Positions 1-11,894 of a DNA stretch of 64,000 bases are shown in pieces. Every line of letters starts with the position of its first letter. Positions within the stretch are counted from its first letter, which is position 1. The position numbers and the translations under genes were made by a program. Below the pieces are notes generated by a model, which saw nothing but the letters and a program-made list of their open reading frames with translations, did no database searches and was not told where the DNA came from. The stretch covers positions 20,946,865 through 21,010,864 of the forward strand of contig CM026421.1 of assembly GCA_014871385.1 (NCBI GenBank). Direction: 5' to 3'. This DNA comes from Ceratodon purpureus. Lineage: Eukaryota; Streptophyta; Bryopsida; Pseudoditrichales; Ditrichaceae.

Positions 1-540
1 CTCAGCTCTGCATGGCATGCGCTTGGCCGAGCAGCTATCTCTCCTACAATACTGGGCGGACATTTACAAACATCACATGTGCAGTCACAGTGCCTTCCAT
101 GAATGCCCTTGGATGCGGTTCTCATATTATTCCAGCCGGTTCGTAATTCCGCCATCTCGCAATGGTACCTGCATGCGCAGGTGTTCCGCTCCAGCAACCT
201 TCTTACGTAGTATGGTTTCAGAAGCTCGAAGGCCCGCAGCCCCACGTGGCTCTGGGCGTTACTTTCTCTGAATCGCGTATGGAACTCCAACTGCCAGCAA
301 AGGTCATGACCCACAATAAATCAGTTCTCCTGGATTCTGCCCATCCATCAACCTCTTCGGACCATGACATCCACGTAAATATCCCCGAAACATAGCTTGG
401 TACAAGATCTCAGACAGTCACCCTCAACCTATGTCATCGCGAACCATTAAGTAGGCAGCAACTGCCTAGTTTCTCTGCAGAAATCACCGCCAGTGGCAAC
501 CCAGATACCCGGTACGTAGCGGTGCAAATCATGACAATGC
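1..540. other. No gene recognised
   Basis: No open frame here resembles a known family. The short frames overlap each other and look like chance. The reading frame of the kinase fragment that follows meets a stop at about 532, so this stretch does not supply its missing N-terminal part. Confidence 0.5.
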
Positions 541-823
541 ATTTATGACCTGGACATGAAGTATCCCTTTAAATGCGATATCTACAGTTTCGCCATGGTT
601 TGTTTCGAGATTTTGACTGGAGATCTGCCCTTTCAAACAAGCAATTTAAATGATGTGAAGAAGATGGTGTTGGATGGTATTCGCCCCTCCTTACCAGATG
701 GATGTCCTTCCTTGTTGAAGCATCTGATCGACAGATGCTGGAGCCCAGACGCAGCTAAACGGCCACGTCTTAGTGAAATTTCCGAAGAATTAGGCTACAG
801 GAAATGTTTATTTCTATCACCAA
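541..823 (+). pseudogene. C-terminal fragment of a plant protein kinase
   Basis: The frame reads through the C-terminal lobe of a protein kinase of the plant tyrosine-kinase-like type. The sequence KYPFKCDIYSFAMVCFEIL corresponds to subdomain IX, with its invariant Asp in DIYSF. LPDGCPSLLKHLIDRCW and DAAKRPRLSEI correspond to subdomains X-XI, with the conserved Arg in KRP. The ATP-binding lobe, HRD and DFG motifs are absent upstream, where the frame is closed by a stop near 532. A good splice donor (CAA|GTAAGT) at about 823 closes the open stretch, so this was once an exon. It is either a decayed or transposed fragment or, less likely, one exon of a gene whose other exons I cannot see. The family call is firm; activity is very unlikely. 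Confidence 0.7.
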
Positions 824-829
824 GTAAGT

Positions 830-1190
830 CTCTTTGTTACTTTTCGTGTTTTCGGGTCATTGCTGAACCTGGCCCGTGCTTTCCTACGGTTGTTTTTTGA
901 AGCCGCATTTTTTACCCTTTCCTACTTCCAAGTTTAATTGAGACTGAATCCTTTCATGGCTTATCTGTCTTGATTAGTGGATGCCATGACACTTTATATC
1001 GACCTAATGTAGCAATTAGTACTGCAGTTGCAGCCAAAGTTTGTACTCGTAATAGTATATCATGCTCGATGACAAGCAATTTCAAAGCTAGTTTTGATGG
1101 ATTCTAAACTACCATGTATGTTACGTCCACGGAATTGACTCGCTGATCCACTAGGAAAGTAGTCAGAAGAGATCGGCCCAGGTTTACATT
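830..1190. other. Spacer, no gene recognised
   Basis: Between the donor of the kinase fragment and the donor of the minus-strand gene. It could hold intron sequence for either. I see no recognisable exon. Confidence 0.4.
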
Positions 1191-1193
1191 ACC

Positions 1194-2380
1194 TGTGACA
1201 CTTGGAGATAGTGAGTTGCATGAGTCTCGCACTCCTTAACTCCAATCCTACGTCTCTTAACGTCTTTTTTGTTAGGAGAAACAGTAGTCTCCGTCTCCCA
1301 CCAGGTACAAATCGCTCCTGTCTCCTCTGTTGTCAGGGCGTCGCTCCGTCGTTTTCTGTTCCCCCCGGCCCATAAATTTTCCCCTGTTTCGTCCACCTCA
1401 GCACGCCTTTCGTATGCTTTGCAAACAGAATACCGGGACGCTCCTAATGCCTTGCATATCAATCGCTGTGAATCGGCTTTGGACACCGCGGCCGTGAGCA
1501 CAATGTTTCTCACCTTTGATTTGTCCGGTATACTTCCTGATCTTATGGTCTGAAGTGCCCCTCTCAAACTCTGGACCGTTGTTGTAGGCACGGAGCGCAA
1601 CTTCAGAAAAGCAGCGTACAATTCCGGGTCAAGCGCGCGGATGCGTTCATCCTGAAAATACCGGTGCCAAACCATTCTCTTTTCCTCCTCAGAGAAACCG
1701 GAGTCCAACATCCGCATGAGATCATTGACCCCCTTTGAAGCTGCCCAAGAGCACTTACGATTGCGTGGCGTCATTCTCTCGCCCTCGACTTCGTCGCCAG
1801 CAGCCCATTCAGACTCAGTGGCCTCAGTGTTGACGACGTTCTCCTCTAAAGACTCTGTGACGCTTGGAACTCTCCCACCAGTCTCCACGTCGTTGCGTGG
1901 TGCCACATCATCCACACTCTCGGACTCCACGTGAGTCGACTCCTCGTGAACCTGTGTACCGGAAGGTCCACCGCCATCTGCCTCGTCTCCGATAGCTCCA
2001 ACCCCACCCCGAGCTGTCCGAGTTCTCCAGAGCCGATGGTGCTCTTTCTTCTGTGCAGCCCTGCGAATAAACACCATCACCGGAATGATAGCTTCTACCA
2101 GAATTAACACGCTCTTTCCTGATTGTAGATGTCTCTGCCAATAAAGCAACGTCGACAGACTACGATGCCCTCTTGTTTCCGTCCTAACTTTGAGCACCCC
2201 TTAAGATTGAAATACAACACAGAAGTCTGACATGTAACAGAAGCTGCACCTGTGCTCTCGAGCTCGTTCTTCCTCAGCCTCCTCCAGTATCTCTAACTCT
2301 CGACGGTGCAAATACTCCAGCCTCATCTCCCGTCGTTGCCCTGCTCCCAATTTTGCATGCTTGTTTCTTTTGTTACCCAT
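1194..2380 (-). CDS. Transposon-derived protein, partial, with helical N-terminus
   Basis: Two minus-strand open stretches probably belong to one gene. The first starts at an ATG at 2380 (MGNKRNKHAKLGAGQRREM) and encodes a charged helix rich in Glu and Arg. The second, about 2160-1194, has a hydrophobic segment (VLILVEAIIPVMVF), an acidic low-complexity stretch, and a conserved-looking C-terminal half with ICKALGASRYSVCKAYERR, RKRRSDALTTEET, TTVSPNKKDVKRRRIG and HATHYLQVSQ. The latter motifs resemble, from memory, uncharacterised proteins repeated in moss and algal genomes and thought to derive from DNA transposons. The open frame ends at a clear donor (CACAG|GTAATG) near 1193, so downstream exons are expected at lower coordinates but were not found. 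The junction between the two stretches (about 2240 to 2160) could not be resolved. The function is unknown. It may be an active element, a domesticated copy or a relic. Confidence 0.45.
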
Positions 2381-3464
2381 CTCCTTAGCCACGCACAGCC
2401 ACCATACGAGCAATTTGTAAGTGCTGAAGGCAATTACCTCGTTCCCCGATGAGGCATCAATAGCACGATGATTTAAGGTACACAAAGAACACCAAGAAGT
2501 GAATCCATCTCAGCATAGCACTTGCGGTTCCATCCGCAATCTCCTCTAGCACGCACCGTGAATACTCCAGCGCCACCCGTACAAATCCAAAACCCTAGCA
2601 AAAACCAGAAATACGAACCTTAAACCACCATGCAGCACCTCCCGCACAGTTGTTGACCCTTCCTTGAGGTCCGCATGAAGCGTAGCGCCTCCCCCGTCAC
2701 TGCTTCTCTGCCCCCGTACTCCCAATCTCAGAACTCTGTCCCCGCAAGATGTCCCGAACCTGCTCTAAGTGCACCCTTGCTGCACTGCTTGCTTTTGTCG
2801 TCTCAACGCTGTCGGTACAACATCATTGCATCTTCTTCCCAAGCTTGCCTTCCCCACAATCGAGTCCAATCACATGCATTACGCGAAATTGTTAGTGCTC
2901 GAAATTGCACAACCCTAATTACACAGGAACCCTAATTTGCATCCGGAATTCCACACAACATCCTACCATGCATTCGAAGTACCGCGGGCTCCCCCAAGTC
3001 CAATGTTCCTGGAACCGGCATATTTCCGGAATTATTCGATCAAGTGAATTCACAGTAACTCGGGCTCTCCAGCAGGAGTTTGCCTAGTCTCTCAATCCAG
3101 AAACTAATGGAACCCGTCGCCATTTCAAATGTAATCAAAAAATTCCCGGCGACTGCACTCAATGAGTGACGACCGTACCACGTCTGACATGGGCACTTCA
3201 TTTCTCGCACGAACGAGGCCATCCCAATGCAGCACTCACTGATGACGTTCCCATAGAACCGCTGAACTACCGAGTATGGCGTGGCACTCTCCTGGGGCAC
3301 TTCCATTCCAGTTCCACTTTCCCCACACTGAATTTCAAGTGGAAGCCCATTTTTAAAATTAATCCTTTTGAAAATTTTTTTTTCCCAAAAAACGAATATC
3401 ATGCCAATGTTAGAGAAAAAACTTTCAGATGCCACAATATTATCCAAAAAGACACCAAAAAGTT
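2381..3464. other. Spacer and probable leader of the minus-strand gene
   Basis: Contains the plant leader-type motif AAACCCTAG at about 2590, a typical 5' UTR position for the gene starting at 2380. No other supported gene. The open frames at 2.7-3.8 kb are not conserved-looking and partly run through the repeat that follows. Confidence 0.4.
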
Positions 3465-3864
3465 CTCTCAAAAGTAGAGCTCCAAAAACGTCTCGGATAT
3501 ACTTTTCGTCCATCCAATCTTCCGAATGAAGTGAGCGGTGCCCATTTCCACGACCACAATTCACGAACGGAGTACACCATCTGCTCGAAAGTGTTTTCTG
3601 ACCAACTTTGCACTCTTTTCTGGCCACTTTTTCAAATGACTGCATTCACTTTGTCGCACTTTGAGGTACTCGTACGGCAACGTAAACACCTTACCTTCTT
3701 ATGCAAATTTCCAAGACTCAAGATGACCGAGTCTATTTTCTATATCCCATCCCACTTTCAACATATCAACAATTTATATGGCACTTTTCTTAGAGTTTAC
3801 GACAATGGCTGAAATTGGCAATGAGCTAACCACTTTTGTGGTCCACTTTATTGTGCTTCCCCCC
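3465..3864. mobile_element. 740-bp TIR element, copy A (truncated)
   Basis: Sequence from about 3465-3485 to 3864 matches the first ~400 bp of copy B (7989-8728) in reverse orientation. It shares the internal stretch around TTCACTTTGTCGCACTTTGA and ends in the same terminal sequence, GTGGTCCACTTTATTGTGCT followed by TCCCCCC. The opposite terminal repeat is missing, so this copy is broken or recombined at its left side. Confidence 0.75.
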
Positions 3865-6800
3865 TATTTAAGTTTCCTTGTATAAAGATACACTTCCATG
3901 AATTTGCATGATTATGATGGTTGAATGATTTGAGATGATGCATCAATATGCCATAAGTTGATGTAACCCAAGATCATAAGTAGTACATGACACAAGCATT
4001 TAAAAAGTGCTTTTAAGATGTGGCAAAATTATTCAAAAAGTTTATATTCCTGTGCCAAAATTGTTTTTGAACTCCACTTACCATGCCTTATAATCATAAA
4101 CAAGGCATGACAAAAGCATTAAAAAAATGTTTTCAAAGAAGTAGCAAAATTGTTTTGAAAATCTTATAATCGTGCACCAAAGTTGCTGTTAAGTCTACTT
4201 ATCATGATAACAACACGATAAAAAATAAAAAAAGATTTCAAAAATAACAAAATTGTTTATGAAGTCTTTTAATTGTGTGCCAAAGTTGCTCATAATGTTC
4301 ACTAAATACACGGCCATAAAATTAGAGAGAAGGCAAAATAGAAGCATTAGAATGGTACTTCATATAAGAGGTAAGATTGTTATTTAATAATTCAAATTTT
4401 GCAAGAAACTATATGTGTACATAATGTTATAAAACATTTCAAATGTATTATATTTAGGTATAAATATGACATATAATGGTTGATTAAATGAAATATCTAG
4501 TCGTTATGTGTATAAAAAAATGGTACAACTTTGCAACAAAAAGTACAAAATAAATGCCTTACTAATATTATAATGATAATTTAATAATCCTTATTTTTTA
4601 TTTCAGTAAGGACGCTGAGAGGAATTGATTATGCAACAAGTTTGTTTATCAACGTCATAAAGACGTATGTAAAAACCTTTATGTCGTTTTTTATAAAAAA
4701 TATTTTTGACAATTTTTGGACTATATATAACTTCATTCAATTGAATATCACGATACAAAGTCGTGAAACAACTCCTTCACTAATTTATTATTGAATTGTT
4801 GATGAAGCATTTTATTTTTATTTCTTTTATAGTAATTAATGTACAATTTAAATATTTATGTGAATGTTATATTAAACAATGAATCATAGAATTCCAAAAA
4901 ATTACATATTGAAATCTCTTACAAGTCCCAAAATCAAGCCAAATTTCTAATTTAATGAATATATGGCTAACTTAGCCATCATCTCCAGACTCCATTCATT
5001 CATGATTTCCTTATTCCATCAAACCCTTAGAAGATCGAAAGCTATGAGTGATGGAGTCAAACCTAAATTCATGACTTCTCACTGGAAGTAGATGAGTTGC
5101 TTTTGAGTGATTGAACATCCAAAAAAGTGCCACTTCTCCTATGTCTGTTGTGACAAACTTGATACCGTAGATGAGCATCTCCAACGGCTCAAAATAGGAA
5201 AAAAAAGCAACCCATTTGCTACTAGTGACTGGATTCCACAAATGGCATCGTAGTTTCTGAGCACCAAAAGGACTCTTTCAAGGCTTGTTGCATGGACGAG
5301 GCTGCTGGCCATTCCAGGAAACCATTCCTTAGTGACCAAGCTGCCCTCCAAACTAGTCATGGCTACAATCCACAATTTACACATCAAACCAAAGAAGAGC
5401 GAGAGGAATAGGTAAATAGATTGCACATCTATGCGCCTCAAACTGCCCAGTGTGCTTAAGTCGATCACCAGCCAACACTCTCATGTTGGAAATTCAGGAG
5501 AAAGATGAGTAATTGAATCTCAGATGGCCAAGCTGGTAACAGCAAGCAACTTGAAGTTAACATGAGCACATGGGAATATTTTTAAGGTAAACGCCATTGA
5601 ATCGCTATCGATGATGTTGGCATCCGCCTGTGCAAGAGCATTGGTAAAGAGCCTATTTTCTGCACGAGAATGGACTCCCGCAGCTTCAACCATGTTCAAT
5701 ACTTGCTTGTTCACCATATGATCCTGTCAACATACCTCAAACCTACACAACTGACATTCTTATCAACAAACAAGTTCACATGATTAAAAACAAAAACAGA
5801 CATGAATCATTCTCTACAGTGGGTTTGGGACGGAGGCTAATGGTCCACTCAAAACCAAAAGGACAAACAAGCATCACGTAATCTAAGGCGTTTTCGGATG
5901 AAACGGTTCTGGCAAGCAATAAAGAATTAACCGTTCCACGAATTTTCAATTCCCTTGCTGCATCAAAAGCTGCTCAGAAGATGCATCTAGTGCATACGTG
6001 CAGGGACCGAAAATGCATAACTTAGCCAGACGCAGCACAAAGTCTCCGCATTATTGTTGAACACAATTTTAAAAATGGGTTGAAGTGTTCAACTCTTCCA
6101 CACATTGCTACCAATTTATTGCATTTGCGGGTCCATCTGACTGGAAGACAGTAGACTTGAAAGGCAGTGCAACAAACGTGCTAGAAAGTTCTGTTTATGC
6201 AGGGCTTGAGTGGTGTTAGATCTTGTCTGGCACTGAACAAGGTTGTACTGAGATTGGAAAACAAAGAGCAATTAACACTTGAAGCTCTTACTTGGGCAAT
6301 CCGTTTCTTGGGGCGGTGGTTCTGAGACCCTTGAAAGACCTTTCAAACGGCATCTCCTCTACTTGGAACCACGCAGTCCAGGATTCTCAATCTCGTGCTA
6401 ACTTACCATGTGAGCTGGTGCCAGTGTTTGGAGAAGAATCCAACTGAAACGGAAAACATCTAGGGCTCCAAAATCTTACACGAAGTAACTATCCTGAACT
6501 CAATCTGGATTCTCACCTGGACATACCAAAAGACTTCACCATCCTTCAAAGTAACTTACAAGACCTCATTCTTGCGCGTTCTCGATACAAACTGCATCCC
6601 CAGCTGCTCCTTTGGCTCCAGATTAAGATCAGATCAGCCTCCAACACCTGCGAGTTTACTCTGTTCCTCTGTTGCAAAGCAAGAGCTACGATCCTGTGTG
6701 TGAAACACAACTGTGCAGACCATCTCTGGCTCCTTTACCTCTAAAAGAGATGTGCTCAATGTTAGCTTCTGGAGTAAAAAATTTGCAATGATCATGAAGT

Positions 6801-7988
6801 CAAAAAGGGGACGAAAACGATGGATTATCTAAATCCTTGCAAAACCTCAACATCGGCGTATAGCTCCGAGTCCAAGCAGACTTCAGCATATGCGAGGCGT
6901 TATTCATCCGAGCTATCCGTCTGATTTTGGTTTAGTCGAAGAAGCAAACATCCCTGACGCAAACATGAAACTAACAAATGAAACCTCACATTTGTTGGTT
7001 TCATACGCCCTCCATTTTCAGTAGTCCACAAGGTCCGCCCTACTCTTCTGTCAACGTTAGTTAGCTTTTTCTTGGCTACAGTGACGTGAATAATGCGAAG
7101 AAGAGGTTAGGGCAGAGCATGCTCCAGTAGTTGTAAATGCTTATTCTGCGTGTCTCACTACTTTTCTAAAACTGTAGTGGTCCTTGGCTGTGCCTTGAAT
7201 AGCTAGTATGTTGACGAGGGACTCGAGAGTACTAGCGGAACGGAAAAAACTTGGAAAGCAAAGGTTCGAAGGAGCTATCAGTGGATCAAGAGGTAATCAA
7301 GAACATGATAGTGCCTGTAATTATCTCAAGCCCCATATCTTCTACCTTGCGTAATCAAGATTCCCATCTCGCCATGGTATCGTATGAGCTGCCCCTCATC
7401 ATTTGCCGCCTCCCCTGAATTTGAGAGAACTGAGATACATCAAAGTTGTCGAAGAGGTAATTAATAAATTGCATTTTCACACTAGAAGTAGTTACAGTCT
7501 ACTTATGTTGCAATCTCACGCCAGGCGAGGATTGCAACACAAGAAGACTGTCTGTGATGCAGTTATCTGTGACGGTGAAAATTTAAGTATGCTTCATATG
7601 CAGCATAGGCTCTGGTTCAACATTCAAAATGTTGAATACAAGCAGCTATCTTGTATTCCATCACTTTGGATTCGAGAGATGTGTTACACATGCAACCGTG
7701 CAGATTGCTTATCTTAGAGTTACAAGGTAACATTGTTAAACCTATTCAGTAATGGTATAGTGCATCGGTTAACCACTCTGAGTTCAACAGTTCCGTCTGT
7801 GGGTTCAGCATTTATCTCACTTCAATTACGGGTCAAGACGATATGTAGCTAACGACGCTTATCATATTTGCGGCACTGTGGACGTGCGAGTTTTAGCTGC
7901 AGATTGTTTCAGTATATATGAAAGCTCATTGAGCCAAATCCCAGAGATCGAAAACTTCCATTAAGAGGTCACGCACTGTTTGAGTGAA
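3865..7988. other. AT-rich spacer without a supported gene
   Basis: 3.9-5.0 kb is strongly AT-rich with irregular repeats of a motif like GGCATGACAAAAGCATT. 5.0-5.75 kb has overlapping minus-strand open stretches with no recognisable domain, and 7.4-7.7 kb a plus-strand open stretch of 104 codons; neither has splice or family support. I see no gene here. Confidence 0.4.
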
Positions 7989-8728
7989 GGGGGGAAGCAC
8001 AATAAAGTGGACCACAAAAGTGCTTAGCTCATTGCCAATTTCAGCCATTGTTGTAAACACTAAGAAAAGTGCCATATAAGTTTTTGATATGTTGAAAGCG
8101 GGATGGGATATAGAAAATAGACTCGGTCATCTTGAGTCCTAGAAATTTGCATAAGAAGGTAAGGTGTTTACGATGCCCTACGAGTACCTCAAAGTGCGAC
8201 AAAGTGAATGCAGTCATTTGAAAAAGTGGCTAGAAAAGAGTGCAAACTTTGTCAGAAAACACTTTTGAGCGGATGGTGCCCTCCGTTTGTGAATTGTGGT
8301 CGTGGGAATGGGCACCACCCACTTCGTTCGGAAGTTTGGACGGACGAGAAGTATATCTGGGATGTTTTTTAGGAGGGTCACTTCGGCGGTACTTTTTGTG
8401 AGCTTTTTTTCACCGAACATCGTTTTTTAAATTGGAAAAAACATCCTCTAAAGACAATAGAGGGCACTAAATGAAGAAATCAAGACTTCGGAAAAGTTCA
8501 TTTTCATGATTTCGAACTAGTGGTCAAATTTAGTTTCAATTGAGGATGTTCTTTTTATGAAGATGCGTATAAGATACCTTATGACACCCTAGGAAGTGAC
8601 TAAAATGCTCAAAAACTTCACCAAAATGCTCAAAATCAGCTTTGAGCTTTAAAAAACAGCACACTTCATATTCACTTCTTAGTGATCACATATTGCACTT
8701 TGTGGTCCACTTTATTGTGCTCTCCCCC
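7989..8728. mobile_element. 740-bp TIR element, copy B (complete)
   Basis: The left end reads GGGGGGAAGCACAATAAAGT and continues GGACCAC. The right end is the inverted equivalent, GTGGTCCACTTTATTGTGCT followed by CTCCCCC. The element is flanked by the 4-bp direct repeat TGAA (7985-7988 and 8729-8732), which looks like a target-site duplication. There is no long conserved frame inside, so it is non-autonomous. It is 740 bp, close to copy C at 23284-24026. Confidence 0.88.
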
Positions 8729-9188
8729 TGAAAGGATTTTTTATTATTCCCTGTGCACTGATCAAAAGCATTATTGCTTCAGTGCCAGAGATTGTATCTA
8801 GAGCAGGTTACATTTCCAAAAAAATTGCCACCACTCTCAAGTAAAGCCACTGTCTTCTACGATCACTGCGGCATTCAACTACAAGATTGAAGGCAGAAAC
8901 CAATCCGCTCTTTATTGATTGACTTGAACAATTGATGACACATCCAATCGGTGTCTAGAATCTAGTTATGTTAGTAGTAGCCGGCCCACGTTGATCGGAC
9001 ACAGACAAGCCAAGCATAAATGACAGTCAATAAACAATCAGCGGCACTCAACTCAAAATGAATAGATCCGCAAGCCTTCAAGGAATTTCAGGACCGACTC
9101 ATGCCTTGCCATGATCATTGCCTGTCAAAGTGAACTCTACACATATACACGCTACTCATCACAAGAAAACGCTTCCGTTGAAACCAAT
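8729..9188. other. Spacer and probable 3' UTR of the ankyrin-like gene
   Basis: No independent gene seen. It lies directly downstream of the stop codon of the minus-strand gene at 9189. Confidence 0.4.
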
Positions 9189-11894
9189 TCACCTTCCTTT
9201 GTCAGTACTATTCCCAATACGTGTTCTCACAGACACCGGCCTCGGATTCTCGGCTGCTGTCGACGTATTGCTGCTCACAACCTCAGGACCCTCAGTACGC
9301 CGCATGATCTCTTCGGCTGCGATTCTAGCAGCAATGACATCCTGAGCTGCGCTGTCGCTGAGAAGCCCCTCGTCGTCGTTGCAAGAACCGATGGGGACGT
9401 ACTCGGCGTCATCGTGGCAGTCAGTACTCGGCTTTAGATGATCAGTAGTCGACTTGGGCTGCTCAGTCCAGCCCGCTGTGCTCATTCTTTGCGGAATCTC
9501 GATCGCGATCTCGTTGCCCAAGAGGTCTTTCTCCGGCACGACGAATCCAACCTTCTCCGTCTCCAGCTTCTCAAGTCCAAGCAAATCTGCAGTTTCAATG
9601 TTTGGGTTTTCAATCGACCCACCCAAGCTTTGTCTCCGAAGTTGCTCCTTGAATTGCTTGAACAGGAGAAACTCTTGGTACTCTGCGAGCGACAGATCTG
9701 GGGTCCCAACTACGGTTCCGACTACCGTTCCGTTTTCATCTGCTAGATTCTCCTTTTTCTCCTTCTTCTCCTTCTTCTCTTTCTTTTCCTTCTTCTCCTT
9801 GTCACCCTTCTCGCCTTTCTCGCCCTTCTCGCCCTTGTCAGGTTTTGAAGCTTTGTCATCGTTTCCAGCGCCGCCCTTGTTACCGCCCTTCTTGTCCTTA
9901 ACTTCGAGAGGTTTGAGAGGCTCCTCGATGTCGCCACAGAAGGTGGCCATGCGGGTCTCGAAGTAGCGGGTGGTGGTGTAAGTGGAGTGAATTTGACCTT
10001 CGATGCTCCATCGCATTTTTTTATTCTCCATGTGCTTCGGGAAGCGCCACATCATGGTGTCGTCGAATTCTGCGTTCGTGAAGATGATCCCGCCTTCACT
10101 CGTGAACGGGAGCTCGTCGAGCGGGTTGCTTGGCAATCTGCGCCCGAATCGCCATTTGGAGTTCCGCTCCGACATGCGCATGGGGTTCGACCGATCGAAC
10201 ATTACTCCTTTCATTGATTGTAGCGTCCACACAAAGCTGCCCCCTCTCTCGTCCTTCAACGGCAGCTGCTCGAACCGCCATGGCTTGTTCTTCATAGTGG
10301 ACGTCATGCCCACCGACGCAGACGCGCCAAGTCCACCGCTCACGCCTCGCGTCACACCATCTCCAGCGTGCGTGCCCATTTGTATCCTCTCCATTTGCCC
10401 TACCTTCACCACAATGTTGGATGACGAATTCGTCATCGTCACCCCCGTCCCCTCATCCGTCACCGGCATCACCGACAGCGTCACTAAACTCGGAAAATGT
10501 CCCATGCACTCCGAGTCCCACCGTGAATTTTCCACCTTATACCGCACATGCTTGATCCCTACTACTATCTGCGCATCAGAGTCACATGATCAAGGTCACA
10601 TCAAGATTCACTCGCTTAAGTGGTTTAAGTCTTTGATGTGAGGCGTGTTCAGATAATCGTTTGGAATAATCTTTCAAGGTTGGGCGACATGTACCTGGAG
10701 GCAATTAGGGAGAGATTCGACGGTGGCCGTGAGCTGGATGTTAACCTTGGCGCGTTGGCTGAAGAGCTGGGTCAGCTGCTTGTAACGTCGAAAGGGTTCC
10801 TCTTCCTGGAGTGCGTGTTCAACGGGCATCATCAAGAGAGGCACTTCCAACTGCATTTCCCAGACGCCATTCGTGGCTTGCGCGACGCACCTTGGCCTCC
10901 CGGCCTCAGGGCGAGGAGAGTCTCGTCCTCCGCGCTGGATATGCCCCCAGAGCACATACAGGATCCCATCGTGGTAGTTTTTCGTACTGAGCTCCTCCAC
11001 GAGTTGGTACATGAGCGTGTCCATCTTCGCCCTCTCGCTGATGATCTTCTTCCCGTCGTAGTCGAAGCTCTTCCTCGGTCCGGAACTGTCATGAAACGAG
11101 TCGGCGAGCATGGTATTCTCCAAAGCGCGCTGCCGAAGCAGAACCTTGAACACTTCGACGCGGCAATTCGCGGCGGCGATAATCCCCGCTCGCCAGAGCA
11201 GGAAAATGCTGTACCCCGCGCGGATGCAATCATGAAGCTCCTCAGGCACTCCCGGCATGCCCCTCAAATCCCACCCGCCAGCTCTAGAGATCGGCGCGGC
11301 CGCGGGGAGCATGTGCCTGGTGGAGGCCAGCTTCGCAAGCCAATCCTTACCTGGAATGATTTCCGGCAACTTCACGAATGGATACGAACTCGAATCCTTG
11401 TCCTTCCATATCGTGGCGATCACATACCCCATCATGGCAACGCTGGACGACGCCATGGGTCGCAGAAGCTCCCGAATGACCTCCGGGTAGCCATTTTCGC
11501 ACGCCTTGAGAAACGCAAACGCACTGAACCGGCCAACGAGGATACTCCCGGCATGCTTCTTGGTCAGAATCTCCCGCAGACGACGCACGCAGTGGATGTA
11601 ACCTCCGCAAGCCGCCAGCACAAGCGCATGTCCCACAGCTTGCGGGTCGACGGAGTCTTCGACTACAAGCGACGCCGCTTTGCGCGTGGGGAAGAGGATG
11701 TCAGCTTGGCCGCTTATCGCCGCTGTGTCGCGCCACACCTCTGCCACGCTCGGGTGATAGCAGTCCGTGGCTGCAATCACCAGCACATGGTCCAAGTTGC
11801 ACGTCTGTGTCTTCGAAGCTTGCAGCTCGGCTTCTTCCAACGCTTCCTCCAGTGTCGGCGTCACTGGCACAATGTCCATCAGCTCCGCACCCAT
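9189..11894 (-). CDS. Ankyrin-like protein with Lys-rich tract, two exons
   Basis: Two exons join in frame: 11894-10695 (400 codons) and 10568-9189. The intron is 126 bp, with donor CTCCAG|GTACAT and acceptor TGCGCAG|ATAGTA, both in phase 0. The predicted protein has 859 residues. I chose the ATG at 11894 (MGAELMDIVP) over one 41 codons upstream because the extra segment is unlike the rest. The first exon has degenerate ankyrin-type helical pairs (HALVLAACGGYIHCVRRL, FAFLKACENGYPEVIRELL, GIIAAANCRVEVFKVLL). The second begins with an unassigned region rich in Trp-Arg-Phe motifs (KPWRFEQLP, SKWRFGRRLP, MMWRFPKH). A KGEKGEKGEKGDKEKKEKK tract follows at about 625-675, then an acidic tail. I do not recognise the family; it looks plant- or moss-specific. 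The long plus-strand open frame opposite exon 1 is a shadow. Confidence 0.7.

Noticed and set aside
3040..3812. Overlapping open frames on both strands around 3.0-3.8 kb
   Set aside because: They cross the edge of a broken TIR element; the part shared with copy B does not keep the frame there.
5011..5717. Minus-strand frames at 5.0-5.7 kb as a retrotransposon or gene
   Set aside because: Frames overlap without continuity and contain no recognisable gag, protease, reverse transcriptase or host domain.
7741..7810. tRNA-like strings (GGTTAACCACTC, GGGTTCAGC) suggesting a tRNA or SINE head
   Set aside because: No acceptor stem, anticodon stem or poly-A tail could be found.
8214..8420. 68-codon frame inside TIR copy B as a transposase remnant
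   Set aside because: Not conserved in copies A or C and no transposase motif.
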